DNA from: Xanthomonas sp. NCPPB 1128
GTDB lineage: Bacteria; Pseudomonadota; Gammaproteobacteria; Xanthomonadales; Xanthomonadaceae
Assembly (NCBI RefSeq): GCF_001043115.1
Contig: NZ_LFME01000024.1
Location: 1-64,000 of the forward strand
Length of the DNA: 64,000 nt
Direction of reading: 5' to 3'
Part shown: positions 8,988-17,670 of the stretch, piece after piece
Position numbering within the stretch: position 1 is the first letter of the stretch
Layout of the letters: the number at the start of each line of letters is the position of its first letter
The notes under the pieces: model-generated
Databases searched by the model: none
Seen by the model: the letters and a program-made list of their open reading frames with translations, nothing else
Told to the model about the DNA's origin: nothing
Program-made: the position numbers and the translations under genes

Positions 8988-10332
8988 ACAGGTTTCCACA
9001 TCCCAAGTACGTTCGACGCGCGACTAGGGAACGAACGCGGCGCAGCCGACCTTCGCCATGGACCTCGACCTGCTTCCTGCGTACCAACCAGTCCACGGCC
9101 CGCAGGAAGCGCAACGGCGGCAGATCAGCGACGCGTTCCACCTCGTCGAAGAACGACTCGTCGCTGGAGCGCAGCCGGCGTGCACTCCATACCGATTCCA
9201 GAACCCGCCTGGCATCCTCAGCACGGGTCGCTTTGCGAGGCGCACGCGCGCTGTCCACTGAGGCCGCCTTCTGCTTGGGAATAGAGCGAACTGCCTCTAC
9301 AAACACCATGTAGTGCTGGGTGAGAGACCAGTCCACGATCGTCCAGGCACGCTCCACCATCTCCAGGCTGATCTGGCCCGCCTCCCCGCACACGACGTGA
9401 AATACGGCCGCCAGGCGCAGCGTGTTCTCCCAAGCACGGGACACCGACGGCCCGATCGCCTTGTAGTGGGCAGGGCAGAAATGCTTGATTTGCTCCTTCA
9501 GCATGCGCATTCGCACGGCTGCGTCCTTGCTCAGTTCGACGGCCACCCGAGGGCTATCACCTGGGCACCGCTGCGCCTGGTCGACCAGTTCCTTAAGGGC
9601 GGCCTGCAGGCGGTCGTTGTGATCGGCGCCACTATCGCGCAGGGCCAACGACTGCTGCGGGGTAGGGAAGCGGCCCTTGTCGTGACAGGCTAGCAGGAAG
9701 CGCGCCCACAGGCCCTGCTCGTATGTACGCCCACCGTCCTTGAGCAGATTCTGGTAGAACAGTTGCGGCTGGATCCGTAAGCCGATGCACAGGCGCGCAT
9801 CCATCGCGATCCGGCTGCGCCCCTTCGCGAGGCGTTTGACCGGCGGATCGCCGCTCCAAAACTGCGTCAGGATGTTGCCCAGCTTGAGCATCGTCTGGAT
9901 GAAGCGCTCACCTTCTTCGAGCTGGATTGAGCAACTCTTGCCAGTGCCATGCAGACGGTCCATCAATGCTGGCAGGGTGACCTCCTCGAGGATCAACTCC
10001 TCGTCTGTCTGTGCGGGCTGACCCGTGGCTAGTTCCCGCCTGAGCTTGCTCTTGGTGTCCTCGTTGAAGGACTTGAAGAACTGAGCCATGGACTGGCCTT
10101 TGCCAATACCCGAACGGGCCAGCGCCGCGGTGAAGATCGAGGTGGGCATGGTGCGCCCATCAAAGCCACGGACGTCGTGTCGCAGGCAGACAGCCAAAGA
10201 CGCTGCCGCGATGGCGTCCGTGAGGAGCACCTCGGCGGGGGCTTCAGTGAGCTGGCCAATCTCGCAGGCGGCGCTGTATAGCAGGTCCGGAAGGGCATCC
10301 AAGGGGCAGGCGGGACGGAAGTGATTGAACAT
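8986..10332 (-). CDS. DUF3987 (YfjI-like) mobile-element protein
   Basis: A 448-aa protein from ATG 10332 (MFNHFRPACPLDALPDLL). An upstream TTG at 10392 would overlap the previous gene by 16 nt and is not preferred. Family traits are AIAAASLAVCLRHDVRGFDGR, ARSGIGKGQSMAQFF (a GxGKG-like loop), SGDPPVKRLAKG, LLACHDKGRFP, and a helical C-terminal half with RAWENTLRLAAVFHVVCGE. DUF3987 proteins are widespread on prophages and integrative elements and are thought to be replication-associated; the exact activity is not established. It lies 44 nt downstream of the HUH Rep-like gene, so the two are probably co-transcribed. Confidence 0.85.
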   Translation of the reverse strand: MFNHFRPACPLDALPDLLYSAACEIGQLTEAPAEVLLTDAIAAASLAVCLRHDVRGFDGRTMPTSIFTAALARSGIGKGQSMAQFFKSFNEDTKSKLRRELATGQPAQTDEELILEEVTLPALMDRLHGTGKSCSIQLEEGERFIQTMLKLGNILTQFWSGDPPVKRLAKGRSRIAMDARLCIGLRIQPQLFYQNLLKDGGRTYEQGLWARFLLACHDKGRFPTPQQSLALRDSGADHNDRLQAALKELVDQAQRCPGDSPRVAVELSKDAAVRMRMLKEQIKHFCPAHYKAIGPSVSRAWENTLRLAAVFHVVCGEAGQISLEMVERAWTIVDWSLTQHYMVFVEAVRSIPKQKAASVDSARAPRKATRAEDARRVLESVWSARRLRSSDESFFDEVERVADLPPLRFLRAVDWLVRRKQVEVHGEGRLRRVRSLVARRTYLGCGNL

Positions 10333-10376
10333 TTTGTTTATCCAGGTTAGGTGGGTGCGGCGGTGGAGAGAGTGGT

Positions 10377-11597
10377 TCAGCGCTTGAGCCAAGCGGGGTA
10401 GCGACTACGAGCGCCGCCTAGCGCGCGCTGTACGTGCTGCAGGTCATTCGGGCCTTTACGCGGGGCGCCCCGCCTAGTGCGTTGGCGAGGCTTGCTGCGC
10501 CGGAAGTCCTGCTGCTTGCGGCCGCTGGCTTGCAAGACGCAACCACGCTTGGTCATGTAATGCAGGGCCGCACGGACACCGAGTAGCTTCTCGATGTCGT
10601 CAATATTCACGACCCCCAAGCCGTTGAATGCGTACTCGTGGCGGCGGCTGTAGCAGTTGAAGTAGCTGGCACGGTTATTCCCGACCAGCTCGACCCAGGC
10701 CTCGCCAATGGCTTGACTGTAGTAGGAGGTATGCTGGTGGCAGTGGCCGTCCAGAAAGACCATCCAGTGCCAGTGCATCCCGCGGTGCACGCCGTTCTCC
10801 CGCTTGCTGATCGCCCCCAGGTAACCGGGGACGATTCCACCATCACGCAATTTGCGACGGAACTTGACCGCATACGCTTCGGCTTCATTCTCGAAGCCGG
10901 GGAAGTAGGTGCCGGGTCGCAGGTACAGATCCACACGCAGCACCAGCATGCGAGTGTGGTGTGAGAACAACTTGCTGATGAACCGGCTGCCGCTGCGGAA
11001 GTTGCTATCAGCTTGGCGGATGTAATCGTGCCAAGCGTTCTTGAACTTGCGCGACTTGCCGACACGGCGGATAAAAGCCAGCAGGCGATTGATCGCCGTC
11101 ATGGTCGTCTTGTCGCGGTTATCGATCAGCTCGAAGACGCTGTCGTTGGGTACGTGGACAACGGCGGATGCCCAGCGCTTCATGGCGTGTAGCATTACCG
11201 TAATCAACGGGTTGAACTTATGGTCGGCGTAATCGAGCAGCCAGTCCGGATGCTCATCGCCTTGTTTGAGGAACTGAATACAACCAGCGCGGACATTGCG
11301 CCCCACCTTGGTCAGCGTATAAGCAGCTGGGCAGTGCACTGCGCGACGACGGGTGGAAGTCAGGGCAGCGGTATCGGACTCGACGACGCACTTGAAGACC
11401 TTGGTGAAATTCTTCATCAAAATGTTCAGTTCGCGCTCCTTAAACAAGTCGGCCTTATCGGCCGGACTCGGGAGCTGGAGGAGTCCGCTGTCGGACATAT
11501 ACTCGTGCTCAACCTCCTTCTTGAGGATGAAGGTCATCTTGGTATCCAGGCTCTGGCTGGAGATAGAGGCGGAATTGGATTTGTTGATCGACGGCAT
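10377..11597 (-). CDS. Inovirus Gp2 / YfjJ-type HUH replication protein
   Basis: A 406-aa protein. The catalytic region shows the HUH motif in GMHWHWMVFLDG and, further on, SYYSQAIGEAWVELVG with a YY pair and a SRRHEYAF stretch. This is typical of the inovirus Gp2/YagK-YfjJ C-terminal family. The N-terminal half is basic and helical. The family nicks DNA to start rolling-circle replication of filamentous phages and satellites. The C-terminus is strongly basic (RRSKPRQRTRRGAPRKG). The start is ATG 11597, with MTFILKK at 11537 as an alternative, since neither has a strong ribosome site. With AlpA and DUF3987 it forms a phage-satellite-like replication module. Confidence 0.85.
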   Translation of the reverse strand: MPSINKSNSASISSQSLDTKMTFILKKEVEHEYMSDSGLLQLPSPADKADLFKERELNILMKNFTKVFKCVVESDTAALTSTRRRAVHCPAAYTLTKVGRNVRAGCIQFLKQGDEHPDWLLDYADHKFNPLITVMLHAMKRWASAVVHVPNDSVFELIDNRDKTTMTAINRLLAFIRRVGKSRKFKNAWHDYIRQADSNFRSGSRFISKLFSHHTRMLVLRVDLYLRPGTYFPGFENEAEAYAVKFRRKLRDGGIVPGYLGAISKRENGVHRGMHWHWMVFLDGHCHQHTSYYSQAIGEAWVELVGNNRASYFNCYSRRHEYAFNGLGVVNIDDIEKLLGVRAALHYMTKRGCVLQASGRKQQDFRRSKPRQRTRRGAPRKGPNDLQHVQRALGGARSRYPAWLKR

Positions 11598-11865
11598 AAT
11601 TCATCATTGCGGCCACAGCGTAGCGCCAGGCTGCAATGTCCTTGGTAGTTAGTGGTTGCTTGTGGCCGGCGTAGTGCCGGATATGAGTTGGTGCGGACGG
11701 GCGTCGCCCCGGTGTTATAACTACTACTGCTACTGGTTCTTATTGGATATATATCCGGAATTGCAATTTGATGCGTAGCCCCTAGATAGGGGGAGTATTA
11801 GGGTTTATAAGGGGCGTAATTGCCAGTGGCCGCCTTAATCGCGAGGCGTTGAATCAACGTTGAAG
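11598..11865. other. AT-rich intergenic region, candidate replication origin
   Basis: Between alpA and the HUH gene lie a 12-bp palindrome GGATATATATCC (11745-11756), a CCCCTA-GA-TAGGGG hairpin (11779-11792), and TACTACTGCTACTGG and TTATTAGGG-like repeats. The base composition is much richer in A and T than the flanking genes. An origin or promoter for the adjacent rep gene is an inference from position. Confidence 0.35.
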
Positions 11866-12063
11866 TTAGACCGAACGAGCACGCTCCTCCATCCAGGCAT
11901 GGACCTCACTGGCGCGCCAGCGAACGGCGCGGATGCCCATGGAGTGCTGTTTGGGAAAGAGCCCAGCGGCGATGTAGTTGTAGATCGACGAGCGGCTGAG
12001 GCCGCTGATCCGGATGACCTCGCTCAGGCGAAGGTAGTAGTCGTGGGGAGGAGTGGTGCGCAT
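11866..12063 (-). CDS. AlpA-family excisionase/regulator
   Basis: A 66-aa protein from ATG 12063 (MRTTPPHDYYLRLSEVI). It has the MerR-like winged helix of AlpA: RLSEVIRISGLSRSSIYNYIAAGLFPKQHSMG followed by VRWRASEVHAWMEER. AlpA proteins activate integrase genes or act as excisionases in P4-like satellites and integrative elements. An upstream in-frame extension reaches 12171 but lacks family similarity. It precedes the HUH replication gene on the same strand by 268 nt. Confidence 0.9.
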   Translation of the reverse strand: MRTTPPHDYYLRLSEVIRISGLSRSSIYNYIAAGLFPKQHSMGIRAVRWRASEVHAWMEERARSV

Positions 12064-12427
12064 GGGGCTGCTCTGGTTGGTGCTGTACGACGTGGAAGGG
12101 AGTGGCCATCCTCTGCTCCCAGGCCCAGAACTCCAACGTTGCCAATGGAAATTCGAACTTGCCAAGTTCATGTAAGGGACCCGCGAAGCCTTGGTGCTTA
12201 AGGCTTTGGCGCTGACGGTGTGGGGTCTCGCTGTATACTCGCCGCTCCCCTACGGGCTAACTCGACGACGTCCAAGGGCGGCTATGAGCTTGCGATGTTG
12301 CGACCGCGCCGAGCCCAGACGACACCGTAATGGGACTACACTCGTAGCAATTCATATTTGTGAGTGGGACATGATTCATCGCGAAGGGGTAAGGGTTACG
12401 GTTGGATGGGGCCGAGAGAAGGAGGCA
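12064..12427. other. Intergenic region, no supported gene
   Basis: No convincing gene. TATACT at about 12233 could be a -10 for the + strand orphan gene, but its spacing to TTGGCG (about 22) is poor. An open frame from 12191 runs into the orphan gene but has no family support or ribosome site. Confidence 0.3.
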
Positions 12428-13471
12428 ATGCCTGAGCCAGCAACCACCGATCAATGGGTCCAGGAAGTTCTGCTATATCGAGAGGTGGCCGAGGAGGCTA
12501 AGGCGCTGTGTCCCGAGCTGAATCTGCTTGGTTTCTTACGCAAGCGCGGCATCCCGCTCTACGTCCGTCTTGATACGTCTCGTTATATTGCATTTAGACG
12601 ATATGGTTCCGCTGAATACCCGTCGGTCGGGTTTGATGCGCGAATTAGCTTTTTCCGGTTGAGTGATCGGTCTATCGATGATCTGCAGCGGGCCGACGCT
12701 TCTACGCGATGCACTGAGTTCTTTTCAGGTGCTCTGGCAGAAGACCCTGGCAATGATCGCGTTGCGCCAGGTTATTGGCAGGTCTCCTTCCTCAATGGCT
12801 ACGCGGTAGAGCTGGTCGAGAAGCGGGCTTGGGATGCTAATAGTCGCGGAGCGCCGGGGCTGCATAGATGGGGCGAATATGCCGTTAGCTACCTGGTCGA
12901 CCTCGGTAATCTGTACATTGAAAAGCGGGATCATGAACAGATCCGGCGCGAGTTTATTCCTGGGTTGATGGATTTTCCAGTCGCGTTAGAGGGCGTTAAG
13001 TCGCCAATTCGAAGCCTCTATCGTGCCGCATATGAATTTGAGGCTTTAAAGCTGTTCAAGGAAGAGGTGCTGATGCGTCTTGCGAGGGCGGACGGAAAGG
13101 TATTCGCAGTGAAGCGTCTTGGTGAGGCTTCCAAATTGATAGCCAAGGATCACTATGCGAGTGGTGCGATCTCGCTTGGCGGCTTGGATCAATGGGCGGA
13201 TGGATGTGAGGAATTCCTTTCGCAGGGTTTCATTGGGCCGGGCTTGCGTGCTTTGATTGTCGCGACTGCTTGGTGGAGTAATTATGCAGAGGCGGCCGAT
13301 AACAAGCTGATTCTGGCTTTGGAAGCTCGGCTCACTATGATGGGTTTCAAGAAATCCGCCGTCCCCCATTTGATAAAAATCATTGTTGGCGATACCCGGT
13401 GGAAGGGCGTTTCTATTGATGACGTTCTTCAGATCGACGCGGCTGAAGAAGTTTTGGAGCAGTACCCCTGA
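12428..13471 (+). CDS. Orphan hypothetical protein
   Basis: A 347-aa soluble protein of no family I recognise. ATG 12428 is preferred because AAGGAGG lies immediately upstream; ATG 12371 is an alternative. The N-terminal region has PEPATTDQWVQEVLLYREVAEEAK, and a middle part (LHRWGEYAVSYLVDLGNLYIEKRDH) looks like a folded alpha/beta domain. The last 150 residues are helical and resemble a tellurite-resistance/TerB-like bundle: ADGKVFAVKRLGEASKLI ... ALEARLTMMGFKKS. TerB similarity is only a suggestion. It has no signal peptide or membrane segment. Codon use is less GC-biased than host genes, suggesting transfer. Its place next to an IS remnant and defence-like genes suggests a cargo gene. Confidence 0.65.
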   Translation: MPEPATTDQWVQEVLLYREVAEEAKALCPELNLLGFLRKRGIPLYVRLDTSRYIAFRRYGSAEYPSVGFDARISFFRLSDRSIDDLQRADASTRCTEFFSGALAEDPGNDRVAPGYWQVSFLNGYAVELVEKRAWDANSRGAPGLHRWGEYAVSYLVDLGNLYIEKRDHEQIRREFIPGLMDFPVALEGVKSPIRSLYRAAYEFEALKLFKEEVLMRLARADGKVFAVKRLGEASKLIAKDHYASGAISLGGLDQWADGCEEFLSQGFIGPGLRALIVATAWWSNYAEAADNKLILALEARLTMMGFKKSAVPHLIKIIVGDTRWKGVSIDDVLQIDAAEEVLEQYP

Positions 13472-13531
13472 ATTAGTCGCCCATGAGAAACCCCGCTAAC
13501 CCAGTGACAAGGCTTTACCGGCAATACAGGC

Positions 13532-14411
13532 GTGCCAGAACTGACAGTTTTCGCTAGGCCCCCGACGGGTTTCTGGCAATTTACGCTCATGCGTACACGC
13601 CGCCCTGCTGCCGAGTACCGATCCGCCGACGAGCTGTTTCGTTCGCGCCTGGAAAACCAGATCGATCTGCGACATCCGCTGGCGCAATGGAACCAACGGA
13701 TGCCGTGGGCTGCGTTGGACAAGGCGATGTCGCCGCACTTGCCGGCCACTCCCGCCGACGGCGGTCGTCCGGCCTCGCCAGTGCGGTTGATGACTGGCTT
13801 GTTGTACCTCAAGCACGCCTACGACCTGTCCGACGAAGCGGTGTGCGCGTTGGCTGGAGAACCCGTACTGGCAGTTCTTCACTGGCGAGGTCGTGTTCCA
13901 GAAGTGCCTGCCGTGCGATGCCAGTTCGCTGACGCGCTGACGCGCTGGCGCCAGCGCCTGGGCGGGGCAGGGATGGAAGAGGTGCTGGTGCAAACGATCA
14001 ATGCGGCACACGCGATGAAGGCGGTGGACGGGCGCGAGCTGTCGCGGGTTATCGTGGATACCACGATGCAGGAAAAAGCGATCGCCTATCCGACCGACAG
14101 TCGTCTGCTGGAGGTGGCACGCAAGAAGCTGGTGATGCTGGCCAAGTGTCACGGCATCACGCCGCGGCAGAGCTACGCACGACAGGGCCCGGGCTTGAGC
14201 CGCAAGGCGGGCCGGTATGCGCATTCGCGCCGTTTCAAACGCATGCAGCGCGTGCTGCGGCGTCAACGCCCGGTGCTGGGACGCTTGCTGCGATATGCAG
14301 CGCAAGCTGGACCGCCTCAGGACGCTGCCGCTGTGGTTGCGTGATCGGCTGCCCGGTCTACCTGCTGCAGCCTCAAGATCCTGCTTCACCTGCCGATACG
14401 GTATGCGCTAG
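13532..14411 (+). pseudogene. IS1478-like (IS5 family) transposase remnant
   Basis: From ATG 13589 the protein reads MRTRRPAAEYRSADELF and RLENQIDLRHPLAQWNQRMPW, characteristic of IS1478-type transposases common in Xanthomonas. Near 13846 two bases appear lost (the expected DEAVCERWLENPYWQFF continues in another frame). An 8-bp tandem duplication (GACGCGCT twice, about 13937-13952) then restores the frame. VIVDTTMQEKAIAYPTDSRLLE with the first catalytic Asp is intact. Near 14295 another base is lost (LLRDMQRKLDRLRTLPLWLRD shifts frame). The element ends at about 14410 without the remaining catalytic residues. It is dead and 3'-truncated. The 42 bp before the next gene carry that gene's ribosome site. 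Confidence 0.8.
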
Positions 14412-14452
14412 CTCAGGTACGCGTCGTTGGATAGGCCCAAGGAGGGCAACGC

Positions 14453-15811
14453 ATGGAAGCCATCACGTTGTTTGCTCAGATCGATCAGTCCTCTGTGAGC
14501 CCCAGCGGCGGAAGAGAATCTGACGAATGGGTGTTTGATGCATTCGTCGCGACCGAGGCGGTCAAACGGGGTTTGGTGCCGAGTGAGGGCACGGACGAGG
14601 AAGTACTCGACGTGCACTACCCGGTAGTCCTGATCGCCATCGATGGTGAATCGGTGAGGCGCCGTTTCAGGCTCAGGCCGCTTATCAGCGGTACTGCGTG
14701 GTATGAGATCACCCTGCAGGAGCACGGCGGCGTTCCGGCACGGGTAATTGGCGTTCCAGAAGATGATAGAGAGGTATTCATTACCGAGATCCGTCGCGTG
14801 GATCGCACTCAGGCACGACGGCTGGACGCGCTGGTGGTCATGCCGCGCGGTGAGGAAACGAATTTGGACGTCCTGCGTCGGCTGTTTCGGGAGATTGACC
14901 TACCAGTTGAGGTTCCCGATGTCGTGGTCGTCGATGTGGGGCAGGGCGCGTTGGCGGCAGTGTGCGCGCGGGGCGGTGGCGATCATCCGCTGCTGTTCGT
15001 GGACCTGGGATGGCCGACGAATTTCAATCGTGCAGGCCAACCCAACTGTCGGCCTGACGTCACCGGGTTGAAAACTCCGGTGTTGTTGACGCATTGGGAT
15101 TGGGACCATTGGGGCTTGGCACTGAACACCATCAAGTGGGCGGGCACTCCCAAGCGCTGTGTGATCAAATGGAACGTAGCCGCATTGGAGCGACCGTGGG
15201 TGGTGCCCGGGGTTGGCAAGCACTGGGGCGGTGTCAAATTATCGCCAATGCACTGGCGCTTCGCGCTGGCCTTGGCGCGCAAGGGAAATCTGTACCGATG
15301 GCCTTCGCCGACGTTCGTGATGTCCAACCACCGGTTGATGGTGACGCCGGTGAGTGGCGGTAAGCCCGGCAACCGCAACAATCATGGGTTGGTCGCGGTG
15401 GTTGCTGACCAACTCAACGGCCGTGAGCCACGCCGTGCCATCTTGCTGCCCGGCGATGCCGACTACTCACATCTCCCGTTCTCGAAGCCCGGCTGGTCGC
15501 CTGCGTATTCATTCAGCGGTCTGTCGGCCTCGCATCACGGCGGCAAAGTGACAGCGGGCAAGATTCCCGCAGCCGCGTCCCCGGCATGGCTGGCGATCTC
15601 CGTGGGAATGGGCAACAAGTACAAACACCCGGCCAAGCAAGCGCAGTGCGGATACATCGAGAAGGGGTGGACCTGGCAAGCGCCGACCTCCCACCGCAGC
15701 AGCACAATCGCCAAGGATTGCGCGCACGGCAACATCCTGCTGACCACCGCTTCCGTGCGTACGCAGTGGCCCCAGGGTGGCTCATTTTGCTTTTGGCGCC
15801 CGGTTCAGTAG
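14453..15811 (+). CDS. ComEC-like metallo-beta-lactamase-fold hydrolase (stand-alone)
   Basis: A 452-aa soluble protein with AAGGAGG 7 nt before the ATG. The metal-binding HxDxDH motif is in LLTHWDWDHWG (about residues 212-222), preceded by VVVDVGQGALAAV (the family beta-strand and DVGQG motif). ILLPGDADYSHL and SASHHGG give the later Asp and His ligands. This set (DVGQG, HxDxDH, PGDA, SHHG) defines the ComEC/Rec2 C-terminal MBL group, but here there is no channel domain. About 160 N-terminal residues form a separate unknown domain. Stand-alone members occur in defence and mobile islands, sometimes with reverse transcriptase or ATPase partners. Substrate is unknown; nuclease or nucleotide hydrolase is plausible. 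Confidence 0.8.
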   Translation: MEAITLFAQIDQSSVSPSGGRESDEWVFDAFVATEAVKRGLVPSEGTDEEVLDVHYPVVLIAIDGESVRRRFRLRPLISGTAWYEITLQEHGGVPARVIGVPEDDREVFITEIRRVDRTQARRLDALVVMPRGEETNLDVLRRLFREIDLPVEVPDVVVVDVGQGALAAVCARGGGDHPLLFVDLGWPTNFNRAGQPNCRPDVTGLKTPVLLTHWDWDHWGLALNTIKWAGTPKRCVIKWNVAALERPWVVPGVGKHWGGVKLSPMHWRFALALARKGNLYRWPSPTFVMSNHRLMVTPVSGGKPGNRNNHGLVAVVADQLNGREPRRAILLPGDADYSHLPFSKPGWSPAYSFSGLSASHHGGKVTAGKIPAAASPAWLAISVGMGNKYKHPAKQAQCGYIEKGWTWQAPTSHRSSTIAKDCAHGNILLTTASVRTQWPQGGSFCFWRPVQ

Positions 15812-16005
15812 CGATGCGCAGGTTGATCGCCCGGATGCAGATCAACCGCCAAACTGAACCAGCCGCTCTGTGGCAACTGTTGGCCGATAGCCGCCGTTAG
15901 CACGGTGCGGCACCACGAGCGTCTACGACACCTACAGTGATGCGCTGCGGTAGTCAGATGACTCTGACGACTTCTGGTCTTGGAGAGGAAAGGGGTGCGG
16001 CCTAT

Positions 16006-17670
16006 CTAGCTGTCCTTAGAGGGACGCCGCCGCTTGCGGAGTCGTGTCTGCCACTCGGGGACTCGTTGAGGCCCCTGCGCGTGCGCTATCCGTGCGGCCA
16101 TCCCGGTCGCGTACTCCTCGACCAGCTCCGGCTGCGAGAGGCCTAGCAGCCGCTCGTAGTCAGGCGCTCCTTTCATAAATTCGAGAAGGTGCTCACGAGT
16201 TGATTGGGAGTAGGTGTCCTGAAGCATGTCGTACACAGCCAATACGTTCTCGGCACGCCTAGGCCGCTCGTTGCGGTTCAACTGACCGAAGAACGTCTCG
16301 GGGTGCTGGCGCCAGGCGGTCAATTCATCCTCGGAGAGAGCGATTTGATAAATCGCCTGAACTCCGTCATCCCGCTGCATGACGCAGGCGGCCTTCTTCA
16401 ACTGCTCGACGACAACGGCGGACATCAGAATTCCAATATGTCCGTCATCCATCCGGTACTGCTCACCGATCAGCAATCGCCCCTCGTCAATGCCAAAAAT
16501 CGAACCATCGAAAGTGGTAGGTATCGAGGAGTGCTCTTGCAGTGATTGCCAGAGCGCTTCGAGCTCCGGGTCTTCTTGGCGCCGCCGGATGGCTTCATCG
16601 AGGGTGATGGTTGCGCCTGTTTCGTAACCGTCGCGTTTGAAACCCTCCATCACCATGCCGGCGACGCCCGCTTGCAGTTCGTGGAGTCGTCGATGCTCTG
16701 GGAAGTTTGAAAAAATGATGATCGCAGGAGGAAGCGTCGCGGATTCGGGCTGTGTCTCCAGTACCCGCAGTTGGTTGAGGGCGTAGGCGGGCCAGCCGCC
16801 CCGGCCGTCTTCCATTGGATAGCCGGCCGCATTGAGCTCGACGAAGACGATCCGCTCAAGGTCCGTTTTCTTCCTCAGCGCTTCGGTAAGGCGCGGCGTG
16901 AATCTGGGTCGACTTTCGCCTTCCCCTTGACGCATCTTGCACTCCACCCAGAAGGATCGACCAGTTCCCGGATAGGTCGCCGTGAACTCTCCGTGCCCTC
17001 CAGGTGCCCCTAACGATTCATCTTCCCACTCAAGATCGAAGCCAGCCCGCAGCATCATGCCGGCAGCGCGTGCCTCGTGCCTGGCGCCGAAGAACTGATC
17101 TTGTTTCCGTAGTCGATCGAGGAGCCTCGCAAACGCGGCGGTATCGCGCGCCGAAGTGAGGTGGTGCTCGATGAGGTACAGGTCGTAGGCCAGACCCAGC
17201 ACGCCTTTCACCGCGCCGTAGCCCGGCATGGTGTTGACGTCGTCATGATTGGTCGTATGGCGCTCCATGACGTCCTGGAGCGCTCCGCACCATTCCATCA
17301 ACGGGTGTCGCTCATGGGGGAGCTTGGCTTGTTCCGCTTGTCCCCATGAAAGTCCTAGGGTGTTCTTGAGGTGGAACAGAAGGAAATCGCTGAAAACGCG
17401 CCACTTGCCGTACGCGGTGCGCTGGCCTATCGAAACGAACCGCACCCCGTCGATCTCGGTCGACACGATTGGTCTCCCGAGGCCCTGCTGGCGAGTCCTC
17501 TGAAACTCCTGAAGCTCTGCGCGCCTTTGCCCTTCTTCCAGCGCGTCCAAAAGTCGGAGGTCGCCGTGGCAATGCTTGTACCGCTTCCCGCTGTTGCAGG
17601 GGCAGGGCGCGTTACGAGGAACGTCGCCGATGGTCAGAAGTTGCTCGTCAGTATCCTCACTCTGGTTCAT
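16006..17670 (-). CDS. SEC-C zinc-motif protein with PD-(D/E)xK nuclease-like domain
   Basis: A 554-aa protein from ATG 17670, chosen because GGAAGGAGCGC directly precedes it; a GTG at 17703 is the alternative. Residues 23-36 hold the SEC-C zinc motif (C23, C25, C34, H36: CPCNSGKRYKHCHG). From about 190 to 250 is a restriction-endonuclease-like pattern: HEARAAGMMLRAGF (E199), GGHGEFTATY (E228) and FWVECKM (E243, K245). The rest is mixed alpha/beta with a helical C-terminus ending in a basic RLRKRRRPSK tail. SEC-C is found in SecA and in many uncharacterised nuclease or toxin proteins. It lies downstream of the DUF3800/Rad50-like pair in the same orientation, with a 324-nt gap. Catalysis is inferred, not shown. 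Confidence 0.7.
   Translation of the reverse strand: MNQSEDTDEQLLTIGDVPRNAPCPCNSGKRYKHCHGDLRLLDALEEGQRRAELQEFQRTRQQGLGRPIVSTEIDGVRFVSIGQRTAYGKWRVFSDFLLFHLKNTLGLSWGQAEQAKLPHERHPLMEWCGALQDVMERHTTNHDDVNTMPGYGAVKGVLGLAYDLYLIEHHLTSARDTAAFARLLDRLRKQDQFFGARHEARAAGMMLRAGFDLEWEDESLGAPGGHGEFTATYPGTGRSFWVECKMRQGEGESRPRFTPRLTEALRKKTDLERIVFVELNAAGYPMEDGRGGWPAYALNQLRVLETQPESATLPPAIIIFSNFPEHRRLHELQAGVAGMVMEGFKRDGYETGATITLDEAIRRRQEDPELEALWQSLQEHSSIPTTFDGSIFGIDEGRLLIGEQYRMDDGHIGILMSAVVVEQLKKAACVMQRDDGVQAIYQIALSEDELTAWRQHPETFFGQLNRNERPRRAENVLAVYDMLQDTYSQSTREHLLEFMKGAPDYERLLGLSQPELVEEYATGMAARIAHAQGPQRVPEWQTRLRKRRRPSKDS

Noticed and set aside
12228..12260. Possible tRNA end or att site near CTCCCCTACGGGCT
   Set aside because: No cloverleaf can be drawn and no matching direct repeat was found in the window.
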